This document shows positions 25,263-38,024 of a DNA stretch of 64,000 bases, in pieces. Source of the stretch: Aulostomus chinensis (lineage: Eukaryota; Chordata; Actinopteri; Syngnathiformes; Aulostomidae); contig JBBMOA010000012.1 in NCBI GenBank assembly GCA_037954235.1, positions 3,440,001 through 3,504,000 of the forward strand. Direction: 5' to 3'. Positions within the stretch are counted from its first letter, which is position 1. Each line of letters starts with the position of its first letter. Both the position numbers and the translations under genes were made by a program. The notes beneath the pieces were generated by a model, which had not been told where the DNA came from, ran no database searches, and saw only the letters and a list, made by a program, of their open reading frames with translations.

Positions 25263-25919
25263 TCAAGGGGTGTCATTGAAGAGGGAGCGTCAGCTCAACC
25301 TTCCCTGGTTCGGTCCTCTACGCTCCCCTCGTGTCCTCTTGGGGGAGACGACCCCAGCACACGTGGCAGTGCTAGCCTCGCGCTATAAACGTCCACAAAA
25401 ACGCACGAATCATGTCTGCTTCCCTCGTTACCAGAAGCTGAGGATTCCGACATCAGGCCAGACTGTGGATGTAGCCACATTAGCTGTGTCAGCACCAAGA
25501 CCTGCTCAAGAACAAACTAGCATTCGCTAACCACCAAACAAACTTTACCTTTTGAAGGTGGCTCGAGCAGATCCATCAGGCCAGATGAGCTCATCGGTGA
25601 GGGGGAGGGCCACGCACGTCATGTTGTGCCACGTAGCCATTCGCTTTGCTTGTAGCCTCACTCGCCTCCCGCGCTGCTGCTGTTGTCCTCTTGTTTTAGC
25701 TGCGCGCTCGTAGCCACGCTCGTAGCCGCGCTCATATCGTCATGGTAACTACCCAAAACTAATGACTGTTGGTGGAAGTTTGGAATAAAGAATGATCTGA
25801 TAAGCTGAGTTTTGATGTCAGGCTAATGCTAAGAAGGTTAGCGTTTGTTCCTTTATGATGAACCGCAATGGTTGGAGCTACAGAGAAGGAGCTTGTTTTC
25901 AGTTATATGTACATACCGC

Positions 25920-25921
<2 letters not shown>

Positions 25922-25968
<47 letters not shown>
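25922..25968. repeat. (GT)n microsatellite
   Basis: About 23 GT units after CGCG. Confidence 0.97.
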
Positions 25969-25972
<4 letters not shown>

Positions 25973-26681
25973 TCACAGAAGCTGTAGAGGCCTGGTGGTA
26001 GAGTGTCTACAGAGTTAAAACAGGACTCTCTACAAAGTTCTGATCAGCTGTGTGACTTTAGCGAGGTTGAACTGTGAGTGCGATGTAAAGTTGACGATAT
26101 TGTAGCTTGAAGCTGATTAGGGCGATGGAGAGCAGGGGGAAGGAGGCTGGGATTGAACTGGACGATGCCTTTTAAGAGAGAGTAAAGGGACAGTTTGAAG
26201 GTTTTCGCTTCAGCTTCCAGCTGTAAACCGCGGCTCTACATTCTTGAGTTACCCAGAAGTCACGCAGGGAGGAAAAACTTCTTTGTGAGATCAAGACGCT
26301 GAACGCTGAGTACTTGAAAAAAGCAAATTACACGCTCGACACCCACAGTTCCTCCCACTGAAAGAAAACTATGCTCTTTTGATGGCCAAACCTCCGTCAA
26401 AATAACCTTTCCTCCTCTCATACTGCATCCCGACTTAAAATAGCCTCAAAATAAAAACTTGCCTCCGACTGCAACGCCTCAGACAGGTGAGCGTCTCACT
26501 GTCTCTCCTCTAACTGTAAGACACTTGATGTCTGTTGAACTCAGTTCCCCTTGTCTTGCTCAATTACTCCGACCTGGAAAGGCTTGAGGTACCCAGCTTG
26601 CTTCCAGCTCACCTTGTGAGAAGCAGCTCAGTTCAAAGTATCCAGGTAACTTGCTGCCTCTTGACTGACATCTGAAGAAAA

Positions 26682-26711
26682 CTTCTTCTTCTTCTTCTTC
26701 TTCTTTTTTTT
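26682..26711. repeat. (CTT)n microsatellite followed by poly-T
   Basis: About nine CTT units ending in T9. Confidence 0.93.
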
Positions 26712-27560
26712 TCATAAAGTTTGTTTCTGCAAACTCAGATAATCAAGGGGACATTTAGTTTCTACTTAGCTAAGAAAAGAAAACATTTGGAGAGAGTTCT
26801 GCTTCTGAGGTAGTGCCCTTTAAATTGACTGTCAAGTTTCCCAAATTGAAATGTGTCCCTTCAGTCACGATAAAAATTGGATCTATAGAAGGCAATTTAT
26901 GCGTGTCAGAGGGTCCGCCGCCTCCCGCCTGCCGGAATCATCTCATCAACGCCGCGTGGAGCAACTGCACATGTCCTCTACCTGATGCGGTGCACAGGGG
27001 AGGGACCTCACCCATGCTGGCGTTCGTATCGGCAGTTTTGTCGGTTGAAAACGTCTCTCCAGCCCACCAGCCAGGGTTTGTCCAGCTCTGAGCCTGCAAG
27101 GCCAAACGCCGACACGGAGTTACCTCACCCGCTTCGCCACGTCACAGCTTCTTGACTGAATAGAAGGTCGGTGACCTCTTGTTGGCTCTGCCGTCAGGCT
27201 GTGTGTGTGTGAGTGAGTCATTTCTAAATGTAGCTTGACCCACACACACAAACACACACACTTCACAAGAGCTCAGTGTGTTGTTTTCCAAACACTGAAT
27301 GTTCCTTAACGTTCTAACGTTCCTTCTAACTGATGTCACTAAGCAAGTCGGAAATTCCAAAAGCTGTGAGTACGTCATCTCTTTCACCTCGAGCAAGACT
27401 TTTTGAACTTTCTGATGCCATTTTACTCCAAACTCGATGTGATATATGATGGCATATACAAATGTATATATACTAATATAAATATACGTGAGTATTTATA
27501 TATTTTTTTCTTTTGCACAAATATGTCAGCTTGTTATTTTAAACATAACTGACTTCCATA

Positions 27561-27594
27561 CCCCCCCCCCCACACACACACACACACACACACA
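27561..27594. repeat. C-run and (CA)n compound repeat
   Basis: About eleven C followed by about 12 CA units; imperfect CA continues to about 27612. Confidence 0.93.
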
Positions 27595-28394
27595 CCCACA
27601 CAGACACACACATCATTTGATTGCTTCATTTATTCAGGTAAACTTCCACATTCCACAAGCAGCAAAAAATGTTAAATGTGACCCAGACGCACCTCCCCTC
27701 ACCTGTGTCGCCTCCATCGTCCTCAGACACCATCCTGACAGGTAAATGGAGGCGCTGCTGACTGTGGCACACACACAATAACAACTTTCCATCATGTGGA
27801 CGAAATTGCATCTTTGCGCTGTCGTGAGTGCAATCAAGTGTGTGGAGGATTCAAATAGGTGTATTCCAGGAAGCCATCAAATGTTTGTTGTTATTGTAAA
27901 AATAAAAGCCAACATATTAAACGTGAGTATTTATGAAGCGTATCGGGGGTTGGTGGGGACTCGTGGGTTCTCCCGAATGCAGGCGCCAGCCCCGTCTGGA
28001 GAGGCTCAGGTGCAGGTGCGTCGGTGTAATCAGACCTCCATTCTCTCAACTGACAGCTGTTTTACTCTCACCTCTGCAGGCTGCTCCTCCTGCAGTCGCC
28101 CATCTATTACTGCCTCCCCTGAAACCCTCACTAACAGCACACGTCTGCACGGCCACGGAGGATTGTGACATCCAGGCCGCCGCCGCCGCCGCCGCCTCCC
28201 GGGTTTGATGTTTAATCTGCTACATCTGGCATCAACACTTGAAATGCAGCACCTGAGTAACAGCTGCCCGTGGCTGTTCTGACCAGTAGGAAACAAACTC
28301 TCACCGCCTCTGGGGGTCGCAGAACAAGATCTCACCCAAAACTCAAGTATTTCCCCCATGACGTCTCGATAGGAAGCCACAAAACTGTCCAACG

Positions 28395-28533
28395 TTGATG
28401 AACACCATCGCAGGGCCATCAGGGGTTCACTATGTTGCTCCAGGATACTTGGACATGGTCACTGGTGTGAGGATCGAACCAGCGACCCTGCGGTTGCCAG
28501 ATGACCACGCTACCTCCGAGCCATGCCGCCCCA
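28395..28533 (-). mobile_element. tRNA-derived SINE, minus strand
   Basis: Read on the minus strand from 28533, a tRNA-like head (GGGGCGGCATGGCTCGGAGG, then TAGCGTGGTCATCTGG) leads to a box B (GGTTCGATCC, complement of 28471-28480). Then come CATGTCCAAGTATCCTGGAG and AGTGAACCCCTGATGG. From memory this matches the common percomorph SINE with CATGTCGAAGTGTCCTTGGG and ACACTGAACCCC after the tRNA head. The tail beyond about 28395 is diverged. Confidence 0.75.
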
Positions 28534-31044
28534 GCGTCATGCATGCATTTTTAATCCAGTCGTATTACCGTAATCCAATAAAGAGCCAGAAAACAAACAA
28601 ACGAGGAAACTAATGGTTCAGTGTGACCACGAACGAGCTCAGCCACAGTCGCGCTGCAGCTCAGAGGTTTATTGGGTTTGTGGTTTAGCTCAAGTTCGCG
28701 CGTCTTTGTACTACTGAGCGAAGGAATACGTAACGGAGGTCTTGTCTATGCTGGACGATGCACCTGAGAGCTTCCACGCGGCCACGTTAGACAGCCTTGC
28801 TGTTGTGGGTCCGTTAGCTTTGAGCTAAAACTACGAGTCTGGCGTTTTCTGGAGCCATCGTGAGGCCGTGCAGGAGGGAAACCCACCTCCGTGAGTTTAG
28901 GTGAATGAATGAAAGCTCAGCTCTGCCTGTTGTGTGAGATATCCCTTTAATGTATTCATTTTGTGTGTTCACACCTTTATGACCGAGGTAGAGATCTGAG
29001 TTTGTTCTGGAGAGGTCGTTCACGCAGGACAAGGAGCAACAATGACAAGCATCTGATTTGATTATAAAAGCTTATGGTCGCTTTTCAAACAGCATTCACA
29101 GGCTTCTTCCTGACGTCCTGGTTCTCAGGTGTGGCGTCTCTCACTCTGCCTGCACCCTCTCCAGACCTGGAACCGCCTCTGCCTCGCTACCTGCTGTTGG
29201 TACTTGCTGACTGGCGCCTTCTGCCAGCTGCCCTTTTCCCCTGCAGCTCTCAGCTCGTCTGCCAGCTACATCATGAACTTCCTCCAGACTGTTTTGCTGC
29301 AGCTGAACTCCTTGAAGAGGATTTAGAGCCCATGATGCCAGCAGCAAGGTCCAGGATGTAAAAAACAACCCAAAAAAACGCCACTGGCCTTCTGCGTGTA
29401 CCACCTTTCCCTGCGTTTGGCACCGTCTCTGCCCACACTCGTGCACGCACACACACATTCTTCCTCTGGAAGGTAGCGAGTGTTGCGTCAGCACATTTCA
29501 GCATCTTTTTGCTGAACAGCTCCATTTGGCCTCTCACGCTGTTTCCCCCAGGACGCCGCCGAGGCTGCCCGTCTTTGCCTTACAGGCAGCGGCCGGTTGC
29601 AGAGAGAAGCGAGGAAACAGTCAGACACTTTCTGGAGGACTTTTTTTTTTGTCACGGCCCCAACAGTCACTGGAGAAATACCCCCTTTTCAGGAAGTTTT
29701 GAATCACGGGATCTGGTAACCACTTAAGTTCTTGAAAACCCTCGTATTTTTTTAGGAACGAGAAGGTGCCATCAGCACAACAGGAGTGAATCAAGTGCTT
29801 CCCAATCGATCGAGATGAGCGAAGGCAGCGCCGGATGCCGCCATTAAACCACATAAACAGCTGTGTGATGGAGAGAGGACGTGTGGCTTCTTCTCATTTC
29901 CGTGTGCCACACGCAGCCAAAGCTCTCCACTCAGAGGCTAAATCCACCTGGGGGGGTTGGGAGTAGTCGCGCCATGAACTGCACTAATTTATTAAACACG
30001 CTTCTTTTTTTTCTACAATAAATGAGTTGGGATACAAGTGTTATTTTGCCAACTCTTGTGATTGTGTTTTTCCCTCGGACCAGGAGAGACCCAGCATGTC
30101 TCAGCACTCTCTCTCCCGCCCGCTGACCTCTGGCCTGGTCTCTCCCTCCTCACGGAACCCGCACGTCTCCTCCTCAACCACCCCGACACATTTTTCAGCG
30201 CTCTGACATAAACAGTTGGACTGCGTGCCGGCGTCTTTCATCTCCCCTGACTACAAACAATTCACCTCAAGGCTGAAAAACATAACATATTTCCATATCA
30301 TTTTGCCAGTTGAGTAGCTTTTGAAAAATTGCTCTTATTAGCTTTTAACTCCAGATTCTTTTATTGTTCCCTCTCAGCGTGTCTCTCCTTCAAGTGGCAG
30401 CGTGACTGCAAACGTTACTGTGGGTAGGTTTTATGTTCATTCATTATGTGATGAGGACTCAATGCATGAAAGTGACTTTATTAATAACCTGCCTGGATCC
30501 CCTCGCTGCAGCGCTTCTGATCTGCTCGACGGACATCGACGGCTTTAAGGGAAGGAACCACCGAAGTTACGACTCATTTTATTTGAGCTCGTTCATTCAA
30601 GGTTCTATTTTTATGTGTCATCTCTGTCTGTTCTCTCTGTCTCTCGCCCCTCTTCTTCCTCCTCTGCAAACTTTCACCCTCACAATCGCACCTCCAGGCA
30701 GCCGAGGACTCTTGTTAACCTGAGCTGTGTGTGTTCAGTCTGCAGGAGGAAGCAGGGAACCCCCAGGTACCAGGAGAGGGCTGTTTGGCCGGCTCCCGTT
30801 TCTTTGCCATGAGGGGCATCAGTATGACGAGGTGCTGAGAATCTCCCTGCTGAATTTCTGTTGTAGAAAGTTGTAAAAAAAAAAAAAATGTAGCACTTGT
30901 CTACAGCCACATTTCCACGAGCTACCGCCGTCGAGAATCAACCAGGTGTGTCAACCACCTTGACCAGAAGATGGCGGCAGAGGCAGCCTTGTTACGGCTG
31001 TAGCAGGCAGTGAAGACGAAGAAGAAAACCCAGAAATACGACAT
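28534..31044. other. Gene-free stretch
   Basis: An open frame at 29074-29361 (leucine- and proline-rich, 95 residues) begins with a hydrophobic stretch but has no family resemblance, no partner exons and unclear splice context, so I leave it unannotated. Confidence 0.55.
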
Positions 31045-31652
31045 GGCTGCGTCCGAATTGCCAAGTGGCAACCTACGTCCTCCTGCTGCGTCCTACCGCT
31101 GCGTCCTACTCCTACAACCTAAACACGGCGGCACCATTCGGACACTCTAGAAGATTGGTGGTGAAGCACGACCTCTGCTGGCAGAGCACAGATACCGCAA
31201 TTAGGTAGCCAGCACCAACGAAAGCCCCACCTGCTGGCCTGGCTGTCGTACTGCACCCCACTCTGAACGCACCTTTCACTCATTCTCTACTATTAAGCAC
31301 ATTAACGCACCTGTAAAGGTGTGTTCACACCACGTCGCGTTTGGTGTGAACACACCTTTAGTCATCAACAACGACTATAAATGTTGGTGTTCATAAGAAT
31401 GGGAGACTGTTGGTGGCGCAAACTTGGCTTGCACGTCCACAAGTTTTTAGGGGACGAAGGAGAAGTCCACGGTGCATTGTGGGCCATAGGTTGGGCCATA
31501 GGATGCACCTGAACCGACCTACAATGTGGGCGTGTTTAGGCTGGAATTTAGGTTGCCAAGTAGGTCGCTACTCGCGCCAGTTGTGGTTTCAGACAGCCTA
31601 CGACCTGCTCTGAGACCTACCATCAGACCTACTTGGCAATTCGGACGCAGCC
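31045..31652. mobile_element. Non-autonomous DNA transposon (MITE-like) with perfect 22-bp terminal inverted repeats
   Basis: The left end 31045-31066 starts GGCTGCGTCCGAATTGCC; the right end 31631-31652 is its exact 22-bp reverse complement. Inside, CCTAC/CCTAAAC motifs recur in inverted orientation near both ends (for example GGCAACCTAC on the left and TTTAGGTTGCC on the right). There is no transposase frame in 608 bp. No convincing target-site duplication is visible, so the superfamily is left open (hAT or PIF/Harbinger are candidates). Confidence 0.8.
31314..31360. repeat. Perfect 19-bp hairpin inside the MITE
   Basis: Left arm 31314-31332 (TAAAGGTGTGTTCACACCA) and right arm 31342-31360 are exact reverse complements around a 9-base loop. 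It sits near the middle of the TIR element and may be a nested palindromic insertion. Confidence 0.9.
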
Positions 31653-32144
31653 CAAGTCAGCGCTCCTTAAGTTTGGACAAGCTGTAAATGTTTGTTGGTG
31701 CCAGACGCGTGGCTGCTTCTCCAGTTCTTCAAGTTATCAAAAACAGCTGGTCAGTCGTAGGAATTTAAAGATTTGCTCCATCAGACTTTCAGTTGGGTGA
31801 TTTAAACCCCCATTTTTCCCCATTTTTTTTGAGGGGGGGGGGCAAAACCCCCTTAAGTGAGTACTAAAACTTTTTTGCCAGGTTGAGGTAGTTTCTACTG
31901 CAGTAAAAGCAGGAGTGTGATGAAACGCGCATCAAAACCCATTGATGAAAACATGGCTGCTGTCATTTTCTACCCAGGTGTCCAGCCAGCGAAAGACAAG
32001 ACCCTCAAACGCACGTCCAGGTGCCAGGAGAAAAGATGGAGGGGAAAACGCTCCGGTTGGTATCTTTATCTGGTAGGTGGATGTTCCATTCTGTATCATG
32101 GCAACCAGACCTGTGGAACTCCCGCCTGGGCACCTGGAAGATGA

Positions 32145-32185
<41 letters not shown>

Positions 32186-34872
32186 AACCCTGGTGGAAAA
32201 GTGGGTGCGAATGGATGTCCATCAGGGTTTGTGTCATTCATCTTTTTTCTCCAAAGCACTCATTTAATGTCACCAATCTCTTGAGTGACTCCCTGCCAGT
32301 GAAACAGGACGAGGCTTCAGCCAGGAGAAGGAGCAGCGCGGCGTTTGTCACGGCTCGTTTTGCCAGTCGGCGTGGAGTGGAGTGATACCCTTGAGTTTTG
32401 AATATTTCATGGACTCGGGCGTTTCATAGGCAAACCCACCGCTACACAAAACTGCTTATCAAAACTTGCAAAGTAAAGTGGTAACGAGTAACAAAGCCTT
32501 AAACCCTGGTACTTTCCCCTGAAGAGGGGCAGCTCTGTATTATGGATTTATTTTTCTTCGTCTTGTATATAATGACTTTTGTGTGTCATCCAGACGGATG
32601 TCGTCCTTGAGCGATCCTCCCTGTGTCTGAGCTTCATGCCTGCACCGTGTTTCTAGAGAATTAGCAGGACAGTCTTGACATAAACCTGCTGAGAGAGAGA
32701 GAGTGAGGAACTGCTTTGCTGGAGGTAATGAATAAATATCTGAAAAGATATAAACTATAGTGTTTCTTTGTTGACTTGACCAATAAATACTGCATATGCT
32801 CAGCGGGGTACTCAGAGAAGGGAAAGGTTAATGAAATACATGCTGGATAAAATGCTAGGAAGACACTCGGGGGAACAAGAAGTAATGTATGTGCACATTA
32901 AAAGAAGGCTGAAAAGCACAAATAACTCATTAAAATGTCTCTTTTTATTGTGAAGAAATAAGAGTGCGGCGGGGACGAGGTGTTTCTGGGGGGCCATCGG
33001 GGGGGTTAGCATGGGATTTTTTTCACATTTCATTATTAATCGTTGTGGAAAATAAGCTCTGTTGCATGAAAAGGTAAGTGACTGAACACGTTTTATTCAG
33101 GAAAGATCATCTTCAGAAGCTAACATCACCTCCATGGTTTTTGAAGTGTAAATGCCACTGTTAGAGGTGCTAAGCTAACATGATGCTACACAGAGCTGCG
33201 CAACACGACTTCACCCTTAGCTTCACGTTTCTTTTTGGTATTATCTGATATTTAAAGTCTGTGACAACCTCCGGAGTCTCGTTAAGCCTGTTCTAGGTAA
33301 CATTTTTAAGACATTTAAACGCCACCACGTTCACGAGTGTCATTTTTATCGGCACTCAGATATTTCAGCCAGCGTGAGCCGCTGACGTCATCACAAATGT
33401 CACCTTCTCCTGGTTGTAGAACTCAACCCTTTCTGTTGGAAATGGAATTTCAACTCCGTCCTTGATTGTCGTGAAACCCTCAGTGTTGTGACCGACTTTG
33501 CTTCTGTGCGAGCAGATTACAGATGATAATTTCAGATTTTCAAACCTTTGGGATTATCAACACCCGGTGCACTGTGTGGTGGGAAAAATCAGGGCAGATT
33601 TGACTGATGTTTCAAGAAGCAGCGAGAAAGCAAAAAAAAATAAAGGTAAAAAACTGACAAACCAAAGAAGTCAAAGGTCAGCCGGAGGGAGGAGATGTGG
33701 CCTCCAGTAGGGGGGGCATGGAGGGTGATGATCACAGCCCAAGATGAGGAGAGAATGATGGATGGGAGCTGTGGCGGGACTCCTCGCTCTCCGCTGGAGC
33801 TTAGGAAGGCGGAGGCAGAAACTAGGGGACGGTGGCGACCTCGGCGGTTACGACCGTGGCTTCGCCTCCTGGTGGACACCTGAGGAAGTGGTCGCCTGGG
33901 GCAGAGTGTCATGGAGTATTTGATGTGAAACATGAAACATGTTTCTGTTTAACTCCCAGAACTCGACTGGCTGTGACGAGTCAGACGGGAGAGTGTGCTT
34001 CCCGCTTAGAGGTTCCATACCTGGGACGATGCTGACACACGGCTGTGGAGCCACTTTCCAATAAACTGTGAACAATCGTGAGTCAAACACGTGTGTGTGT
34101 GTCTTCTGATGATTTTTGCCAAGATAATTTTTTACAGATGCGGAGCACAACTCTCCTTCTTTAGCTTTGCCGTTTCATCCTCTGTACGCTTGAACAGACT
34201 CTTAGAAGACATTAAAGATCCAGCCTCCAGGTCAAAGCCCCGCTGGGCCCGCCCGTCAATCAAAACTCTCCCAGCTCAACTCCCTGATGGATGCTGTTCT
34301 GTTCGCCGATGACATCAGTGATAGACACATCATCCATTTCTCTTCAGGCTGCGCTAGAAGTGACCAAAGACACATTCATCTCTGGGTATTTGGTCCATGG
34401 TTGTAGCAGCTATTGATCCTGACAGATGGGAGACCAGAGAGAAGAATGGGCCGGGTCAGAGGTGACAGGTCCTGGCCCACACACCCACGATTAAAGGTCC
34501 ATGTATTTTACCAATAGCACATAAATCATTTCACAGTGGGCTGAGTTACTGGAGTGAAGTCCAGTTCCTTCACTGCTCTGTTCATTTATAGTTCAACATT
34601 GTAGTTGTACCTCAAGTTACTGCAGTTAAGATTCTGGTATTCTTGTGTTCCTGTCTTTGAAACGTGCAAGTTTTAAGAATCCTTTACTTCCAACAGACTT
34701 TTTTTTTTTTTTTTTAATTGACCAGCTTTGTACATCTCAGAGGAAGATGGTGCACCACCTGGTGGTTTGAAGTGATTTCCTCTCACGCAGGCGTTGATGC
34801 GACTGACTGCTGGCTGTAGGTCGCACGATGCGGTAACTCTCTTTAATGTCTGTTTGCGTGTGTCTCCCTGAT
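31653..34872. other. Gene-free stretch
   Basis: CA/TA microsatellite at 32.15 kb and a G-rich run at about 31,835; otherwise no gene, RNA or repeat that I can name. Confidence 0.6.
32146..32184. repeat. (CA)n(TA)n microsatellite
   Basis: About 14 CA units followed by five TA units. Confidence 0.95.
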
Positions 34873-35150
34873 GCAGCAGCACCAGGGGCCCCAGCACCAG
34901 CAGCACCAGGACCAGCAGCACCAGGGGCCCCAGCACCAGGACCACCAGCACTTGCAACACCAGCACCAGGACCAGCACCAACAGGAGCACCAGGAGCCCC
35001 AGGAGCCCCAGGACCAGCACCAGCAGGAGCACCAGCAGCACCAGGAGCCCCAGGACCAGCACTAGCAGGAGCCCCAGCACCAGGGGCCCCAGCACCAGGA
35101 GCCCCAACCCCAGCACCAGCAGCACCAGGACCAGCAGCACCTGCACCTGT
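34873..35150. repeat. GC-rich VNTR of CCAGCA/CCAGGA-type hexamers
   Basis: About 280 bp of CAGCACCAGGACCAG-like sequence built on 3-, 6- and 9-base steps. It lacks TA dinucleotides, so several frames on both strands stay open (Pro/Ala-rich or Gln/His-rich on +, Gly/Ala/Pro-rich on -). No splice or family signal supports a protein. Confidence 0.9.
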
Positions 35151-35454
35151 CTGAGGTAGTTTTTGTTCACTGTGCTGTTGCATGAAAAAGGAAAGACACG
35201 GAGGGAAACAAGGTGAAACCAACTCCCTTTTGTCAACGCGGCGACTCAGGTGACGTGACGTCACGCAGCTGAAACTTGAACCTGCTCATTTATTTCTCCA
35301 CTGTTAAACCGAGTCCACGTTTGATGAGTTCATTTCCTTGCTTGTATTATTTACATGTGAAATGCAGCTTCGCTGGGCGATTGGTGGGGAATGTAAACGG
35401 CCGACACAATGAGAAAGACGACATTCTAACTTGCTTTTGGACGCAGCATCACCG

Positions 35455-35490
35455 CGCATGCACGCACGCACACACACACACACACGCACG

Positions 35491-35518
<28 letters not shown>
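35455..35518. repeat. (CA)n with CG interruptions
   Basis: GCACGCACGCACACAC pattern, then a pure CA run. Confidence 0.93.
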
Positions 35519-35521
<3 letters not shown>

Positions 35522-35622
35522 TCACAAACACACATCTGAAATAGGATGAAACCATTTCTCAAAGGGAATTTTGCTTCAGGCAAAGCAGTGAACTGCCTGC
35601 AGGCACTTGACTTTCAGGGGCT

Positions 35623-35624
<2 letters not shown>

Positions 35625-35679
<55 letters not shown>
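35625..35679. repeat. (GT)n microsatellite, about 27 units
   Basis: Uninterrupted GT run, only about 105 bp from the CA run at 35455-35518. The two are complementary and could pair as an imperfect hairpin in a transcript. Confidence 0.97.
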
Positions 35680-35681
<2 letters not shown>

Positions 35682-36395
35682 TAACTGGATTAGCTGCATA
35701 TTAGAATGCAAATACACACCAATGAAATCAACTTGACCGTGGATTATTGAGTCATCTTGTCTCTCCGTGTCTAAATATAGTTGCACTGCTTTTAGGGATT
35801 ATTTGACTGTGTCTGGGTTAATAGAATCAGAAAAACTTTGTTGTTGTCTGCATTGTTGGACTGCAAGTGATAAATCACAGGAGAGAGGAGATGCTGTGTG
35901 AGCTTTACCTCCGTGGTACCGTTCGCCATGTCCTCTACTTGCTGCCACTGTCCCCCTGGAGGTTCTAAAACCTCTGAAACCCACGCCGACTAGAACCTCA
36001 AGCCCAGCCATCGCTGTCCGACATATCCAACTGGGATTTCCCAGGATTTAACTGAAATCAATACTTAAAAAATAACGTTGAAGTAACTTCGTCAGTCCAG
36101 TTACCCTTCCGTTCTTCATCAGGACTGTTTAAAGACGAGGGGCCAGCATGTAACATGCTTGTGCTCCTAGTAGAGTTCACCCATGTGTTCTCATAAGTTC
36201 TCCATGAACGTTCTTTGTGTGTGTGTGTGTGTCCATTCAGCTTCAGTAATAACATGGTACTTTTGTACAAAAGAAAACCCAAAACTTTACAAATACTGCG
36301 CCAGCGCGTTCATCAAAAACGTTGGAGCCACAAAGCATCAGAATTCTCCTGGGATGGAAGCGGCTCAGTCCACTCACGTGAAAACACGAGGCCCA

Positions 36396-36481
36396 GATCC
36401 AGAGCTGGATTCTGATCCAGAGCTGGATTCTGATCCAGAGCTGGATTCTGATCCAGAGCTGGATTCTGATCCAGAGCTGGA
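36396..36481. repeat. 18-bp tandem repeat, about 4.7 copies
   Basis: The unit GATCCAGAGCTGGATTCT is repeated nearly perfectly. Each unit holds the inverted repeat ATCCAG-AG-CTGGAT. It keeps a frame open (Pro-Glu-Leu-Asp-Ser-Asp), but nothing around it looks like a gene. Confidence 0.95.
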
Positions 36482-37115
36482 GATGTCAGCGCTCTGAACG
36501 GCTTCTGGTTTGTCTGTTAGCAGGTATTTTAAACACTTACAGATGCATTTTGATTAAATCTGGATAAAAAGACATTTTGAAAAATGAATAACTTTTGTAA
36601 GCAAAGTGTAAATCCTGGATCCTGAAGGTTTCAGCATGATATAGCTGTTAGCGCCAGCAGCAGACCTGTTAGCACGAGCAGCGGGCCTGTGTCGAATAGT
36701 AGCATGTTCATGTTTCGTCTCCACGCCACCTCTGTGGTAGTGGTTTGTGCTCTGTGAGTACCGTCTAGTTTTAGTGTCTTATTATCAACTGGAATTCACA
36801 CGTTTCCTTGCTGGCAGTCGACTCGACCCTTAGCAGAATCACACCATCGCTCGTATCATAGCTCTTTATTTGTAGGCTGCCGTCCGGGTGAGTGATAGTC
36901 GGCAGATAATAGTCCTCCCAGCCGTGGGGATCTGACAGCTCCTGACATGACTCCCCTCTCAAGCACATCATTTACCCCCCCAGCGCCCCCGTCCCGCCAA
37001 ACCCCAGCAGGCCTTTTATTTTGCTTATCACCAGATGCGCATGGCTGCACATGCAGTAAGTGACACAAATTATGCAAAAATAAGCCCCATAAAAACTCCA
37101 CTTACATTTGTGCAC

Positions 37116-37116
<1 letters not shown>

Positions 37117-37146
<30 letters not shown>
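37117..37146. repeat. (AC)n microsatellite
   Basis: About 15 AC units. Confidence 0.95.
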
Positions 37147-37148
<2 letters not shown>

Positions 37149-37483
37149 CATTCTATGACTAATGTCTTGACTAGGCTGTTGCTTTTTTTTTCTTTTTCCC
37201 CCAGAATGCACAAGCTCGAAATACACAAGAGATGAAAGTGACAAAATGGTGGCTGGGGTCAGAGGTCACCTGCTGTCACGGAGGCCAGCGCGGCCTCACG
37301 TTCTGGACTTGTTCGTTCATCCTCCTGGCCACGTATCTCGGATTTATCTGAGCTCCTGATTTACTCGTCTCATAAAAACTAAAGCAGTACAACAACTGGT
37401 CCCATGAAGGTTTCAGTAACAACAAACGAGGCTTTGAAACCCGGCTCTGCTTCCTGGTGACTGCGCTCAACTGGTGACAACAG

Positions 37484-38024
37484 TTGTACTGCGATGGTGA
37501 GGTACTCTGAGGTGGTACTGCGATGGTGAGGTACTCTGAGGTGGTACTGCGATGGTGAGGTACTCTGAGGTTGTACTGCGATGGTGAGGTACTCTGAGGT
37601 GGTACTGCGGTGGTGAGGTACTCTGAGGTGGTACTGCAGTGGTGAGGTACTCTGAGGTAGCACTGCGATGGTGAGGTGGTACTGCAATGGTGAGGTACTC
37701 TGAGGTGGTACTGCGATGGTGAGGTACTCTGAGGTGGTTCTGCGGTGGTGAGGTACTCTGAGGTAGCACTGCAATGGTGAGGTACTTTGAGGTGGTACTT
37801 CGATGCTGAGGTACTCTGAGGTGGTTCTGCGATGGTGAGGTACTCTGAGGTTGTACTGCGATGGTGAGGTACTCTGAGGTGGTACTGCAATGGTGAGGTA
37901 CTCTGAGGTGGTACTGCAATGGTGAGGTACTCTGAGGTGGTACTGCAATGGTGAGGTACTCTGAGGTGGTACTGCAATGGTGAGGTACTCTGAGGTGGTA
38001 CTGCGATGCTGAGGTACTCTGAGG
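37484..38024. repeat. 29-bp minisatellite, about 18-19 copies
   Basis: The unit is GATGGTGAGGTACTCTGAGG plus TGGTACTGC. Copies differ at a few sites (GCGATGG / GCAATGG / GCGGTGG; GGTGG / GGTTG / GGTAG) and one near 37,670 is shortened. Because 29 is not a multiple of 3 and the unit has no stop codon in any minus-strand frame, the minus strand is open right through. Confidence 0.95.

Larger units (their letters stand above)
22251..28394. other. Gene-free stretch with microsatellites
   Basis: Open frames are short and unrelated to families I know. About 25,560-25,740 is CpG-rich with repeated CTCGTAGCC, suggesting a small unmethylated element, but no exon follows it that I can support. Confidence 0.6.

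Noticed and set aside
28471..28533. Possible tRNA gene on the minus strand
   Set aside because: Box B is good, but the cloverleaf cannot be closed and the sequence continues into a known SINE body, so it is a SINE head.
34673..35264. Collagen-like Gly/Ala/Pro frames and Leu/Val-rich frames on the minus strand
   Set aside because: All arise from a stop-free GC-rich VNTR; no splice sites, no signal beyond the repeat, several frames open at once.
36183..36497. 104-residue frame ending in acidic PELDSD repeats
   Set aside because: Begins in a TG run and ends in the 18-bp tandem repeat; no coding context around it.
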